Positions 1-12,383 of a DNA stretch of 64,000 nt are shown here, one piece after another. How positions within the stretch are numbered: the stretch's first letter is position 1; the number at the start of each line of letters is the position of its first letter. The stretch spans positions 248,001-312,000 of the forward strand of contig JADJXM010000012.1 of assembly GCA_016715865.1 (NCBI GenBank), given 5' to 3'. The notes under the pieces were generated by a model. That model ran no database searches. It saw nothing but the letters and a program-made list of their open reading frames with translations, and had not been told where the DNA came from. Source of the DNA: Acidobacteriota bacterium. GTDB taxonomy: Bacteria > Acidobacteriota > Blastocatellia > RBC074. The position numbers were made by a program, and so were the translations under genes.

Positions 1-186
1 GGGTTTTCGCAGATGAACCCTCACGACCGGCCGGCCCGCGTGAGCAGCTGTTGCCGGTGATGGATCTGTTCCCACGTCGATCAGGCTGACCAGAGGATGA
101 AACAGAAACTGCTCTTCGATCTTTTCGGCCGCTCTTCGAGCCTGCTCCATGGTTATATTATCTGGTTGTGACATAACAGTGCTCAT
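1..186 (-). CDS. Partial gene, paralogue of the neighbouring protease
   Basis: Open frame from an ATG at 186 running off the left edge, 62 codons visible. The stretch FLFHPLVSLIDVG followed by VVRVHLRK aligns with YLHNPRVSLIDFG and RIRIHVREK near the N-terminus of the protease upstream (183-1232), so this is a second member of the same family. Its ATG overlaps the upstream TGA by four bases (ATGA), which indicates an operon with translational coupling. The catalytic part lies outside the window, so protease activity is inferred only from the paralogue. There is no signal peptide. Confidence 0.75.
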   Translation of the reverse strand, partial: MSTVMSQPDNITMEQARRAAEKIEEQFLFHPLVSLIDVGTDPSPATAAHAGRPVVRVHLRKP

Positions 187-1232
187 GTGTTCTCCGGCCC
201 TATCCTGACGTCGAGCGCTTCAAGTACCTGGGGCATCGAGATTGCCAGCGCATATTCTGGGACGTTGCTTCCGGCGAAATGCAGGCCGACGGCCCGGTTT
301 GTGCTTTTTTCGAGCCACCATGAGCCGGAATCGCCTCCGGCGCTGACCTCGTGATCGTTCGAGATCTGAGCCACGTGAAAGACATTTCGAATGACGCGCG
401 GGACGCCGTCATAATTCATGACCATGCGGCCGACAAATCCCGTGACGCGTCCATCGGTGATATGGGTCTTGCTGCCGGACTTTGTGACCACCATATCAGG
501 TAGCGGTTCGGTCGTGCCTGTAACCTGACCGAGTTCTTCCTGTCCGTTGGTTATCGGGCGATTGCCGTTCACATAAGCCACAGCCGCATCCATATAACTG
601 TTCATTGCATCGCGGTCGTAATTTGCAATGGTGTTTCTGGCGGTTCCGCCATGCAGGCGTCCGGGCTGATAGATCGGCGTGCCTCGGGGGACATACCACG
701 ATCCGACCAGCACGTGCCAGTTGCTCAGGATCATATTGCGACCGGTGCGACGGTCGACCACTCGCCCGCCGAGCGTGCCATAGCTGTTTTTGAATGCATT
801 CGAGATGCTGATTCCGCCACGCAGCGGATTGAAGACCCGCCCGCGCGGATTGACCGGTGGCGCTTCCCATCCGTACCACTCCAGTTGCGGTTTTTGACCG
901 GTCCTGTATTTCGCCAGCGGCAGATCGACCGGGTAACCAATCAGGTCGGTATCAATGACAAGCTCAGGGTTGTTCACCGCAAACGACTCAAAAGCCGCAC
1001 CGTACTCCTTTTCGCGGACATGGATTCTGATTCTTGGGGTCTTCTCGATCGACCGGCCATCACGATCATTGATCTTCCAGCCGAAGTCGATCAGGGAAAC
1101 CCGTGGATTGTGCAGGTAGAGCCGATGAGCGCGGTCAAGCGCTTCCTGTGCCTGAGTCGTGAATTGACAGGCGATTTCCGCGATTGACTCATTGAATGAA
1201 CCCGGCTGAGGATTCTTATTTCCTGAGTTCAT
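183..1232 (-). CDS. Chymotrypsin-fold serine protease-like protein
   Basis: About 349 residues. A triad typical of trypsin-like peptidases is visible: His in SNWHVLV (about residue 173), Asp in YMDAAVAY (about 215) and Ser in SAGGDSGSWW (about 302). The ~150 residues before the His form a separate N-terminal domain shared with the downstream paralogue. I place the start at 1232 because a GGAG lies six bases before that ATG; an ATG at 1244 and a GTG at 1286 are alternatives. No signal peptide is seen, so it is probably cytoplasmic. The substrate is unknown. It is followed with a 4-base overlap by the edge gene and preceded, 87 bases away, by an unrecognised gene. Confidence 0.8.
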   Translation of the reverse strand: MNSGNKNPQPGSFNESIAEIACQFTTQAQEALDRAHRLYLHNPRVSLIDFGWKINDRDGRSIEKTPRIRIHVREKEYGAAFESFAVNNPELVIDTDLIGYPVDLPLAKYRTGQKPQLEWYGWEAPPVNPRGRVFNPLRGGISISNAFKNSYGTLGGRVVDRRTGRNMILSNWHVLVGSWYVPRGTPIYQPGRLHGGTARNTIANYDRDAMNSYMDAAVAYVNGNRPITNGQEELGQVTGTTEPLPDMVVTKSGSKTHITDGRVTGFVGRMVMNYDGVPRVIRNVFHVAQISNDHEVSAGGDSGSWWLEKSTNRAVGLHFAGSNVPEYALAISMPQVLEALDVRIGPENT

Positions 1233-1319
1233 GCTGTTCTCCATTTGCCGGGAGATCGAGGCCCCGTCTGGGAGTATCCCGATCACCCGGCAAAGTTATG
1301 AGTGAAGATCAAGTCGTCG

Positions 1320-2132
1320 TCAGGCCGTGTAGACCATGAACCTGGCTGGAATGTCGTGCTGCCACATCGGCGGCACTCCGGGCATCAACGACGGCGGGAA
1401 TATCGGCGGCTCGAAGTCAGGATCGAGGACCCACGTCGAGAACCCTGCGAACGGCAATCCCGGAACTGGACCCGTGACATCCGCTGTGCAGTTCAACTCA
1501 TAGAGATTCGGTTTGCCATCCGGGGGCGATGGGAAGAAACCGCTCCCGATCGACACGACGAAGGGCTTGAAGAACGACGGTCCGGCTGCGAGCCCGATCG
1601 GCGCCATAACGACCGGAGCCGGGTCTGGCCCGTTGGCGACGTTTGACAGGTTGATCGTCTCGAGGTTGATCCTCAGATTGAGCGCCCCCATCATATCCGC
1701 CGCTGACGGACCCGGAGGCCCCCAGTTGATCGGCGCGGGATTCATCCAGATCCCACCAATCATGAAGGCGGGTTCATTCGCCCGAAAGATCTTGTGGGGA
1801 AGATAAGGACCGCCTGCCGCCGGCGCGCCGGGCTGGAAAGGTCCCGCAAGCAGGATGTTCCACCACGGATAGGCCGGGGCCGTCGTCGTCCACGGCTCCG
1901 CTTCTTCCAATCCCTCACCACGGGCCAGGGAAAGCGCCCGCTGGACGTAAAGATTTGTCTGCTTCTTTATCTTTGCCGCCCAGGCATCGGCGATGAACTT
2001 GCCGTGCTTCTCGACCTCATCCGTCGCATAGATCTCAGCCGCGGCTGTCGCGGCTTCCAGCACGGACGTTGGAGGTGTCGGATGAATGGTGATTTCTTCT
2101 CCCACATAAGTTTTTGCAGGTTTGGCTGCCAT
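1320..2132 (-). CDS. Hypothetical protein, proline-rich
   Basis: 270 residues, not recognised. The start at 2132 (MAAKPAKTYVG) is chosen because an AAGGAG stands eight bases upstream; the frame extends further but lacks a better site. The first ~90 residues are helical and charged. The rest is rich in Pro, Gly, Trp and aromatic residues with no transmembrane segment or signal peptide, ending in a beta-like C-terminus. It is co-directional with the two protease-type genes and likely shares their transcript. A role as partner or substrate of the adjacent protease is speculation. Confidence 0.6.
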   Translation of the reverse strand: MAAKPAKTYVGEEITIHPTPPTSVLEAATAAAEIYATDEVEKHGKFIADAWAAKIKKQTNLYVQRALSLARGEGLEEAEPWTTTAPAYPWWNILLAGPFQPGAPAAGGPYLPHKIFRANEPAFMIGGIWMNPAPINWGPPGPSAADMMGALNLRINLETINLSNVANGPDPAPVVMAPIGLAAGPSFFKPFVVSIGSGFFPSPPDGKPNLYELNCTADVTGPVPGLPFAGFSTWVLDPDFEPPIFPPSLMPGVPPMWQHDIPARFMVYTA

Positions 2133-2438
2133 TTTATTCACTCCTTTATTGTGTGGACGGAATTCAACAAGATGGAAATACAAGGTATTACCGAAGATCC
2201 TCTTCCGATTACCTTGTCTCCTTCATTTCTCATCTGATCTCCTTCCGCTTAATGACTAAGGTCTTTTGCTTTCAAACGGATCAACAATTCAATCCGTCAA
2301 ACATTGGAGTGACTTTAAAACTTTCATCTCAATCGAGACTCAATTTACGCTCAAATCCTTCCAGTAAATTATTTGTTATTGTTAAAGCGAAAATCGCATC
2401 GATGCCTGGTAATTAATATTTATGAAGAGTCATTACTC

Positions 2439-2681
2439 TGTAACCTAAGTTTTTTAAGATTTTCAACGCCAAGGACGCCAAGCAGGCCAAGAAAGATATA
2501 AGCGCCAAGGACGCCAAGTCGGCCAAGAGTTTATAAGGAAGTCAATGATTCGAATTAGTATCCATTTCGGCAATAACACTATCAAATATGCTGATCACCA
2601 AATAATTCTCATTTGAAACCCTTGGCTGACTTTGGCGTTTAACTTTCTTGGCAGTCTTGATCTTAAAAAACTTAGGTTACA
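2439..2681. repeat. Palindromic element with 22-bp terminal inverted repeats
   Basis: The 22 bases at 2439-2460 are the exact reverse complement of 2660-2681. Inside each arm lie further inverted copies of CGCCAAGGACGCCAAG-type words (about 2466-2530 on the left, about 2619-2655 on the right) around an AT-rich core. The element fills most of the gap between the gene starting at 2132 and the regulator ending at 2697. No ORF or transposase is inside. It has the architecture of a small non-autonomous (MITE-like) element. Confidence 0.75.
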
Positions 2682-2696
2682 CAGTAGTCATGCTTT

Positions 2697-4043
2697 CTAC
2701 ATAGTTATTTTCAATGCTTTGCCGAGTCCGAGGCTCGCGTGCGTGATTGTTTCGTAGAGTGATCGGGTTTCAGGCGATGGTGAGACCTCAAGTTCATTCT
2801 TGAGTTTTTCGACGCAGAGATGGTACTGGCGAACGGCGAGTCCGGGTTGGCCATTGGCTTGGTGGCATTGCATTAAACGTCGATGGGCCGCTTCAAAGCA
2901 ATCGTCCTTTTCCAGGATTTTTCGGCAGTATACAATTGCCGGATTGTAGTCTTTCATTTCCTGGTGCCAGGAACTCAGAAGATCGGCGATGTTGATATAG
3001 TCAACCCTCAGTTGTTCACGTTTCCTGACAGGCCATTCCTCGTAGGGGTCTTCTTCGAGAAAATCTCCCTGATACAGCTCTTCGGCCGTGCGATATTCAC
3101 TTATCGCAAGAGCCATTTGGTTGACCGATTCCATCTGACGGCCGCGATTCAGACGCCATTCGAATTCCTCGAAGTCAAGCCAGATTTTCAATTCAGGATT
3201 GATGCCGTAATGGTCGTTTTCGAAGATGATCGGTCTGATTTTCAATTGATGCTGATGGAATGCCTGTCGGATGTTGTAGATCGCCTGATGCAGATTGCGC
3301 CGGGCGCTGTCCGGGTCCGTATCGGGCCAGAATCTGTCCATGAGGATCTCTTTCGATACTGCTGTTTTATTATGTTCGATCAGATACTTGAAGATCGATT
3401 TACCTTTCAGACTCGGCCAGTTACAGATCAATTTGTCATGAGCGAAAACACGGAAGCGACCAAGACAATATACTTTCAGATCCGCGTTCTGTTCAGTCAC
3501 CTGTGACGACCATTCCATCTCATTCGAGTGCGGTTTCAAGATCTGGCGGTATTTGTCGACTGAATAAGAAGAATTGTTGGGCCCGATCGTCCCGAATTGA
3601 TGTACTGATCCGAAATGATGCAGGTTTGAAATCATGCTTTGAATCAACTTCAGCATTCCGTGTCTGCCTGAATCAGAGTTGCCGTGCAGATCGGAAGAAT
3701 TTCCGAAGCGATCATCTGGCGGATGATGATTTAAATTGTTTGCGGACATCACCTCCAGAAGGACTTGAAGCTGACTCTTCATCTCCTCTTCGCGGCTCCC
3801 GGCCATCACTTGTGCTCGCCTGTGCCAATCCACGTCGGCATGAGATTGATGACAGGCCAGACAGATATGCCTGGCGACTCCAAGGAATTCCGAAAGCAGG
3901 TGATTGCCGGCTTCGGTTTGCCTGGATTGCTCAATCTCAAGAATCCTCGCCGCCTTTTCATAATCGCCGGATTCTACTTTCTCATACAGATCTGACAAGT
4001 CATTGATGCTTTTATCAATCGGGGTATTTTCGTTGACTCTCAT
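2697..4043 (-). CDS. SARP/BTAD-family transcriptional regulator
   Basis: 448 residues. Residues ~190-275 (LKVYCLGRFRVF through KGKSIFKYLIEH and SARRNLHQAIYNIRQAF) form the OmpR/PhoB-like winged helix of the SARP type. Residues ~290-440 form the bacterial transcriptional activation domain of helical TPR-like repeats (YRTAEELYQGDFLEEDPYEEW, AHRRLMQCHQANGQ). The first ~180 residues are helical and variable. The family binds direct repeats and activates transcription. It may control the adjacent minus-strand protease genes, but there is no direct sequence proof. Start at the ATG before RVNENTP. Confidence 0.85.
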   Translation of the reverse strand: MRVNENTPIDKSINDLSDLYEKVESGDYEKAARILEIEQSRQTEAGNHLLSEFLGVARHICLACHQSHADVDWHRRAQVMAGSREEEMKSQLQVLLEVMSANNLNHHPPDDRFGNSSDLHGNSDSGRHGMLKLIQSMISNLHHFGSVHQFGTIGPNNSSYSVDKYRQILKPHSNEMEWSSQVTEQNADLKVYCLGRFRVFAHDKLICNWPSLKGKSIFKYLIEHNKTAVSKEILMDRFWPDTDPDSARRNLHQAIYNIRQAFHQHQLKIRPIIFENDHYGINPELKIWLDFEEFEWRLNRGRQMESVNQMALAISEYRTAEELYQGDFLEEDPYEEWPVRKREQLRVDYINIADLLSSWHQEMKDYNPAIVYCRKILEKDDCFEAAHRRLMQCHQANGQPGLAVRQYHLCVEKLKNELEVSPSPETRSLYETITHASLGLGKALKITM

Positions 4044-4297
4044 TGCGATGCCCCTTCACACTGATAACAGGTTTTGGGTGAGGAGGCCGCCGGTCAAATG
4101 CAAAGCGATGCGCAGCATACGGATAACAGTCCGTCGCCGAGGCGCAGCTTGCCCTGATCAGCGGGGCAAAACTTCTGTGGTTTATTGTTTATTAAGTCAA
4201 TACGTAGGTGGTAGTCATAACCTGCAATTCGTTAGTTTATTTGAATCGAAAGTTACGCCCGCGTTAATTACTGACCGGGCTGGCTGAAAGTATCCTT

Positions 4298-4334
4298 CGG
4301 GTGTTTTTCAGGGTGTTTCTCAGGGTGTTTTTGG
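4298..4334. repeat. Short tandem repeat, CAGGGTGTTT unit
   Basis: Three imperfect tandem copies of a ~12-base unit reading CAGGGTGTTTYT. It lies in the 555-base gap between the SARP gene and the metallophosphoesterase gene. No ORF here is convincing, and the rest of this gap is AT-rich upstream sequence of the regulator. Confidence 0.5.
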
Positions 4335-4475
4335 GAATAAAACCCTGCAGGTTTTAATTGGCTGAGTGACTACGATTCCTGCGCGTTCAAATATCAGTAA
4401 TTGCTTGTATCGAACTAAGCATTATTAGAATACTCCTGATCCATCCCGCAAATCAAGAAAATAAATTGTCACTGA

Positions 4476-4603
4476 GAATAGTTTCCAGTTTCCTGTGAGG
4501 AAGTTTGAGGTGAAGGGAAGCTTCCGGGGTCCCCGGGGGGGGGGGGAAATTTGGGCCCAAAGGAAGGACGGGAAACGGGACGACTTCTCCACTAGAAACT
4601 ATT
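4476..4603. other. Damaged heptamer palindrome with a 12-G run
   Basis: The left side has AGTTTCCAGTTTCC heptamers and the right side ends in GAAACTATT, complementary to AATAGTTTC on the left. This matches the heptamer palindromes found elsewhere in the window. The middle is disordered and contains twelve consecutive G (4535-4546) and a nearby GGGCCC. The pattern suggests that sequencing or assembly failed through a hairpin. The right arm touches the stop codon of the metallophosphoesterase gene, so the last codons of that gene could be affected. Confidence 0.5.
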
Positions 4604-5456
4604 TGGACAGTTCAAGTACTGTGATTTCCGGAGTGCAGCCGTACCTGAGCGGGACGACGACGGTGCCGAGTCCGCGATTAACGTAGAGGTGAGTCGAGCC
4701 AAGTTGAGCGTGGCCGCGGGTCAACCGCCGGCTGGGGCGGCGCAGCCAGCGGGAAGTTCGGGTGTCATCGCGTCCGATGAGCAATCGCCAGTTTATCTGG
4801 CCGCCATGAGTATGGCCTGAGAGGACAAGATCGACTCCTGCTCGGGCGGCTTCTCGAATGATGGCGGGATTGTGAGCCAGCAGGATTCGAGTTTCGTCCC
4901 GCGCGGTTCCATCCAGGGCCGCCGGCAGATCGTCCTTTCTGACCAGCAGATCGTCTATTCCCGCCAGTATGAACGAATCATCGCCACGGCAGACCTGAAC
5001 ATGTTCATTGCAGAGCACCCTGATGCCCTGGTCTGTCAGCGCCCGGTGCATCAGCTCGCCGTCGGTCCAGTGATCGTGATTGCCGAGCACGGCGAAGACG
5101 CCATGAGGGGCTCGCAGTTTTCCGAGAGCTCGCGCGCAGCCTGCAATGTATTCCTTCGAGTGGGAAATGTAATCCCCTGTCAAAGCGATCATGTCGGGCT
5201 GCAATTCATTCGCGCTATAGGCTGCGGTCGTGATCTCGGCTTCACTCAGAAACGGGCTGTGATGAATGTCCGAGAGCTGTACGATCCGGAAACCATGAAA
5301 CGATTTCGCCAGATTCGGGAGCTTGATCGGTTGATGAGTGATTTCGATCTGTCGCGGTTCAAGCATTGCCGCCTGGAGCATGGCCGCAAAGGTCTGTTGC
5401 CATCCCTTACGGTGCGTGCGGCGCACTGATAGGCGCGATAAGACATATTTTTTCAT
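4599..5456 (-). CDS. Metallophosphoesterase (YkuE/YaeI-like)
   Basis: 285 residues with all calcineurin-type metal motifs: SDIHH (D63, H65), GDYISH (D95), GNHDH (N126, H127, D128), LLAHNP (H195) and GHTHGGQIN (H215, H217). The family hydrolyses phosphodiesters or phosphomonoesters with two divalent metals; YkuE/YaeI-like members are often linked to lipid or cell-wall phosphates. The basic N-terminus lacks a clear signal peptide. The gene is transcribed divergently from the glycosyltransferase gene at 5629. The C-terminus lies against the damaged repeat at 4476-4603. Confidence 0.85.
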   Translation of the reverse strand: MKKYVLSRLSVRRTHRKGWQQTFAAMLQAAMLEPRQIEITHQPIKLPNLAKSFHGFRIVQLSDIHHSPFLSEAEITTAAYSANELQPDMIALTGDYISHSKEYIAGCARALGKLRAPHGVFAVLGNHDHWTDGELMHRALTDQGIRVLCNEHVQVCRGDDSFILAGIDDLLVRKDDLPAALDGTARDETRILLAHNPAIIREAARAGVDLVLSGHTHGGQINWRLLIGRDDTRTSRWLRRPSRRLTRGHAQLGSTHLYVNRGLGTVVVPLRYGCTPEITVLELSK

Positions 5457-5628
5457 CTAGCGGGCTCCCCGGTTATGATGGTTATGGATGCTCCCTTCCT
5501 TCTCGAAGAAGAAATGGCATCGGTGAGAATGATTCAATTAATGATTGTTGAAGTAAACGCATGGAAAACAGCAATGATTATATTATCCTTATGGTGAAAA
5601 TCGCAATTTCTTATCGAGGGGATACGGT

Positions 5629-6333
5629 GTGACCGTGGAGCTAACGATCAGCATCATTATTCCTGTGCTCAATGAGGAGCGCCAGATTTCAGGCACACTG
5701 GCGTCATTGACGGAAGCTCTGGGTGGAGGTGTCGAGGTCATAGTGGTTGACGGCGGCAGTCAGGATCGGACGGTCGAGATAACGAAGAGGTTTGAGGGCA
5801 TAGAAGTTATCGAATCAGGCCTGGCGAACCGTGGCGCACAGATGAACGCGGGCGCATCGATCGCGCACCACGATGTTCTGCTATTTCTGCACGCTGACGT
5901 GAAGTTGCCGTCCAGGGCGCTCACCGCAATCCGGTTGGCGCTAAGCGATGACAGGGTTTCAGGAGGCTGCTTCGAATTGCGATTTCCGGAGGACGAGCAC
6001 CGATCGCTTCACCTTGTCGCTTCAGGGATCAATCTTCGCACGCGGCTCTTCCGTACGGCTACAGGCGATCAGGCCATCTTCGTCAGGCACAGCGTCTTCA
6101 CGGAACTCGGCGGATTTGAACCGTTGCCGCTCATGGAAGACATACAATTTTTTAACCGGCTCAAGCGGTTCGGACGGGTTGCAATCCTCCCGGAAAAAGT
6201 AGAGATTTCACCCCGCAGGTGGATTCAACGCGGAGTCTGGCGCACAGTCCTGCTCATGTATGCCCTTCGATTCGGCTACTGGCTGGGTTTTTCTCCAGCC
6301 AGATTGAAGCGGTACTTTCTTGATGTCCGGTGA
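5629..6333 (+). CDS. Family 2 glycosyltransferase, TIGR04283-like
   Basis: 234 residues with a GTG start. It has a GT-A fold with the N-terminal strand SIIIPVLNEE, VVDGGSQD and the DXD-like LFLHADVKLP, then GGCFELRF and GDQAIFVR. The closest remembered family is the short cytosolic glycosyltransferase type TIGR04283 (associated with rSAM/selenium-domain proteins), which usually ends with a hydrophobic stretch such as LMYALRFGYWLGFSP here. Donor and acceptor sugars cannot be read from sequence. It stands alone between the divergent phosphoesterase and a palindrome. Confidence 0.8.
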   Translation: MTVELTISIIIPVLNEERQISGTLASLTEALGGGVEVIVVDGGSQDRTVEITKRFEGIEVIESGLANRGAQMNAGASIAHHDVLLFLHADVKLPSRALTAIRLALSDDRVSGGCFELRFPEDEHRSLHLVASGINLRTRLFRTATGDQAIFVRHSVFTELGGFEPLPLMEDIQFFNRLKRFGRVAILPEKVEISPRRWIQRGVWRTVLLMYALRFGYWLGFSPARLKRYFLDVR

Positions 6334-6396
6334 GCGGGAATCGTCCAGGAAGTTAAACATGGGCTTTCGGCACTCCACCGAAGATGAAAAAGTCCC

Positions 6397-6470
6397 GTAT
6401 TATCTCTGTGATCTCTGTGGCTCTGTGGTTTAATCTCACCACAGAGCCACAGAGATCACAGAGATAATAC
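6397..6470. repeat. Perfect 33-bp palindrome (CACAGAG words)
   Basis: 6397-6429 is the exact reverse complement of 6438-6470, with an 8-base loop. The arms are built of repeated CACAGAG words. It could act as a strong RNA hairpin downstream of the glycosyltransferase gene, but no U-run follows. It belongs to the group of long palindromes scattered through this window. Confidence 0.85.
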
Positions 6471-6519
6471 AGACCATTTTCAGAGCAGGACACGAAGGAA
6501 GCACGAAGGTGTAAAGAAG

Positions 6520-8217
6520 TTGATGAGAAAATTAACGGCCCTCTTCATATTAATAATATGGATGGCGAGTTTTTCGGTTGAGGCTCAGAAAAAGCCGACG
6601 GTCCTCAGGCCGGTACCGATGAATCCAGGGCCGCTCGGGCCGGCGGGTAATCTGGTTCTCCTGCCGATCGACGATCGGCCGGCCGTCGGCCAGTTCGCGC
6701 AGATGATCGGTCAGGTCGCCGATCACATGGTGACGATGCCACCCAAAGAGTTACTGGGCAGGTTCACCAGACCGGGCGATTCGGCGCGCATCGAGTCGTG
6801 GCTCAGAGCGCAGGAATATTCGAAGGTCGATGCGCTGATCGTCTCAGTCGACATGCTGGCATTTGGCGGGCTGGTCGCTTCTCGCGTCAATCAGACGTCG
6901 ATTGAAGATGCCGAAAAGCGGCTGGATTTCTTTAGCTGGTTCAAGGCCAAATATCCACGGGTGCCTGTCTATGCCTTCAGCGTCATCATGCGAGTGGCGC
7001 CGACTGCTACCGCCCGGACACGCGGGATTCATGACAGGCTGGCGCGCTGGGCTGAGCTCAAAGACAGGGCGTCGAAGACCGGCGATGCCGCAATGATGGC
7101 GGAACTCCTGGCGCTGACCGACGATCTGGGGCCGAAGGTGACAGATGATTACCTGGCGGCCCGACGGCGTAATCTGAAGCTCAATCTGGCGATGCTGGAT
7201 CTGGTCAAGGCCGGTGCAGTTGATGAATTGATTTTTCTGCAGGACGATGCACGAGAGTTCGGGTTGCACAGGCAGGACCAGGCTGTCATCAAATCGAAGT
7301 TGAAGGAGATGAGCCTGGAATCGAGAGTCCCGATTTACAACGGTGCCGACGAAGGCGCGGCTACGCTGATCAGCCGCGCAGTCCTCGACAAGTTCGGTCA
7401 AAAGCTGAAGATCGCCGTCATCTATTCCTCCGAGAACAGCCGGCGGATTGTCGCGCCATACGAAGATCATCCTCTCGAATTTACTGTCGAGAGCCAGATC
7501 CGCGCCGCCGGCGGAGTGCCGGTCAGCGAATTCGACCAATCGGATTACAGGTTGTTTGTCAACGCGCCGGGAACCAGTGTTGAGGAGTTCGCAATCTTTC
7601 TGCAAAAAATGACCAAAGAGCTGAAAGAGACTCGGCAGATCGCGCTGGCTGATCTCCTCTTTCCACCGCCGCATCACAGCGGGGCCGACGCCAGGATCAT
7701 CGATGCGCTGAAACGTGAAAAGCTCTTCAGCCGCTTTGCCGGTTATGCGGCGTGGAATACCGCAGGCAATACTCTGGGGACGACGATTCCTCACGCAAAC
7801 ATGCGCGTCTTATTTCGGACAAAGCTGAATGACAGGCCTGATCGTGCAGCCCGCGCAGAGGCCGCTCATCTCGAATTCCTGCTCAATCGTTTCGCGGGCG
7901 ACTATCTTTTTCATGACATCGTCCGCCCGGAGGTCAACGAAAAGCTGAGGCGCGAGGTGGGTGACGGCACGGTGACTTATGAATTGCCGCAGGCGGTTTT
8001 TGATCGTGTCAATCGCGAGGTCGAAGAGAAGTTGCGCGCTCAGATCGAATCATTCTTTAATGACTATTTCAGAGGCTTGACGCGGACGCTGGCGATCTAT
8101 CGCGGTCAGGAAAGGACGATCACCGTCAACGGACTCAAGCGGCTCAACATCTATCTGCCCTGGTCGAGAACATTCGAAGTCGTGATCGAACAGACGCTTG
8201 ACTATTCGATAAATTAA
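6520..8217 (+). CDS. DUF4127 family secreted protein
   Basis: 565 residues. The N-terminal signal peptide is followed after ~35 residues by the DUF4127 signature LLPIDDRPAVGQF and then VDALIVSVDMLAFGGLVASR. The domain covers nearly the whole protein, with conserved FLQDDAREFG and GADEGAA. DUF4127 proteins have no established activity; the Asp-rich motifs suggest a hydrolase or sugar-active enzyme, which is inference. The gene is 12 bases upstream of the S10 peptidase gene and probably cotranscribed with it. Confidence 0.85.
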   Translation: MMRKLTALFILIIWMASFSVEAQKKPTVLRPVPMNPGPLGPAGNLVLLPIDDRPAVGQFAQMIGQVADHMVTMPPKELLGRFTRPGDSARIESWLRAQEYSKVDALIVSVDMLAFGGLVASRVNQTSIEDAEKRLDFFSWFKAKYPRVPVYAFSVIMRVAPTATARTRGIHDRLARWAELKDRASKTGDAAMMAELLALTDDLGPKVTDDYLAARRRNLKLNLAMLDLVKAGAVDELIFLQDDAREFGLHRQDQAVIKSKLKEMSLESRVPIYNGADEGAATLISRAVLDKFGQKLKIAVIYSSENSRRIVAPYEDHPLEFTVESQIRAAGGVPVSEFDQSDYRLFVNAPGTSVEEFAIFLQKMTKELKETRQIALADLLFPPPHHSGADARIIDALKREKLFSRFAGYAAWNTAGNTLGTTIPHANMRVLFRTKLNDRPDRAARAEAAHLEFLLNRFAGDYLFHDIVRPEVNEKLRREVGDGTVTYELPQAVFDRVNREVEEKLRAQIESFFNDYFRGLTRTLAIYRGQERTITVNGLKRLNIYLPWSRTFEVVIEQTLDYSIN

Positions 8218-8229
8218 CCACAGTTAAAT

Positions 8230-9831
<1,602 letters not shown>

Positions 9832-9849
9832 AGAGCGGTTGGTAAGATT

Positions 9850-10845
9850 ATGGGATTAAGACGAAGTCATCACAGGTTTATGCAAATCCTCGCAATACCT
9901 TTCTGCTTTCTACTTTCTACTTTCTACCTGGCATCCGCTTTTGACGACTCCGCCATCCGCACCGAAAGGGCTAAAGCCTTGATCGATCGGTCGCGCCTGG
10001 CGATTGGGGGCGATGATGCGCTGTGCCGTGTTCAGTCGCTCTCAGTTAAAGGCAAGGTCAAACGCTACGTCAAATACATCAGCGTCAGGTCGCCGAAGAG
10101 TGTCGAAGAGAAAGAGCGTACACTTTCGGGTTCGATCGAGCTGGATTTTTCATTTCCCGGTAAGTTTCGCCGTAAATATACGACGCAGGTGTTGCGCGGA
10201 TTCAACTATTCCTACACTGAAATAGTCAATGGTTCGCGCGCCTGGCGCAATCCGCCATTGCGTGCGATCTCGTCGAACCGTGACAGCCGGGTGATCGATG
10301 TCGAAGATTTCGAGCGAACGACACAGTTGCAGGCGCGCGGAGCCCGCCAGCAGATCACTTTTTACTCGCTCGGACTGCTGCTCCAGGGTATTCCGGAATT
10401 TCCGTTGCAATACAGTTATCTCGGGTTGCTCGAGACCGCGAGCGGTCAGGCCGACGTCATTTCTGCTCAGGGGCCTGAAAATTTCCAGACATTTCTGCTG
10501 CTCGACCCGAAAAGCAACTTTCCGCTCGCTATCGCAGTCGCCTATATCGATACAGTGCAGCCGACTGTGCTGGTAGAGACCCCGGGATTCTTCGACCGGC
10601 GTTTCATGCAGGCGACCTGGCAACGGGCCCGCGAAGAGCGCAGGCTGCGTGCTCGCCCGATGCGCCGTAATGAAATGCAGATGCAATTTTCCGATTATCG
10701 TCTGGTTGACGGAATCATGCTCCCCCACCTCATCAGGCATGTCCTCAACGGGATACTGATTGAAGAAGTGTTCTTCGATGAGTTCAAGATCAACCAGAAC
10801 ATCAATCCGAAAAAGTTCGAGGGTCAGCCGAAGCCCGTATATTGA
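9850..10845 (+). CDS. Secreted hypothetical protein
   Basis: 331 residues with an N-terminal signal sequence (cleavage near SAFDDS). The mature part starts with helical RAKALIDRSRLAIGG and contains a LolA/outer-membrane-lipoprotein-sorting-like pattern: VQSLSVKGKV, a beta-rich middle, FQTFLLLDPKSNFPLAI, and YRLVDGIMLPHLIRH near the C-terminus. This layout is common in acidobacterial secreted proteins of unknown function. Part of the signal peptide (FLLSTFYLAS) is encoded by the TTTCTAC heptamer tract at 9905-9926. Start chosen at the first ATG; a weaker internal ATG lies 13 codons on. Confidence 0.7.
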   Translation: MGLRRSHHRFMQILAIPFCFLLSTFYLASAFDDSAIRTERAKALIDRSRLAIGGDDALCRVQSLSVKGKVKRYVKYISVRSPKSVEEKERTLSGSIELDFSFPGKFRRKYTTQVLRGFNYSYTEIVNGSRAWRNPPLRAISSNRDSRVIDVEDFERTTQLQARGARQQITFYSLGLLLQGIPEFPLQYSYLGLLETASGQADVISAQGPENFQTFLLLDPKSNFPLAIAVAYIDTVQPTVLVETPGFFDRRFMQATWQRAREERRLRARPMRRNEMQMQFSDYRLVDGIMLPHLIRHVLNGILIEEVFFDEFKINQNINPKKFEGQPKPVY

Positions 10846-12379
<1,534 letters not shown>

Positions 12380-12383
12380 TAGT

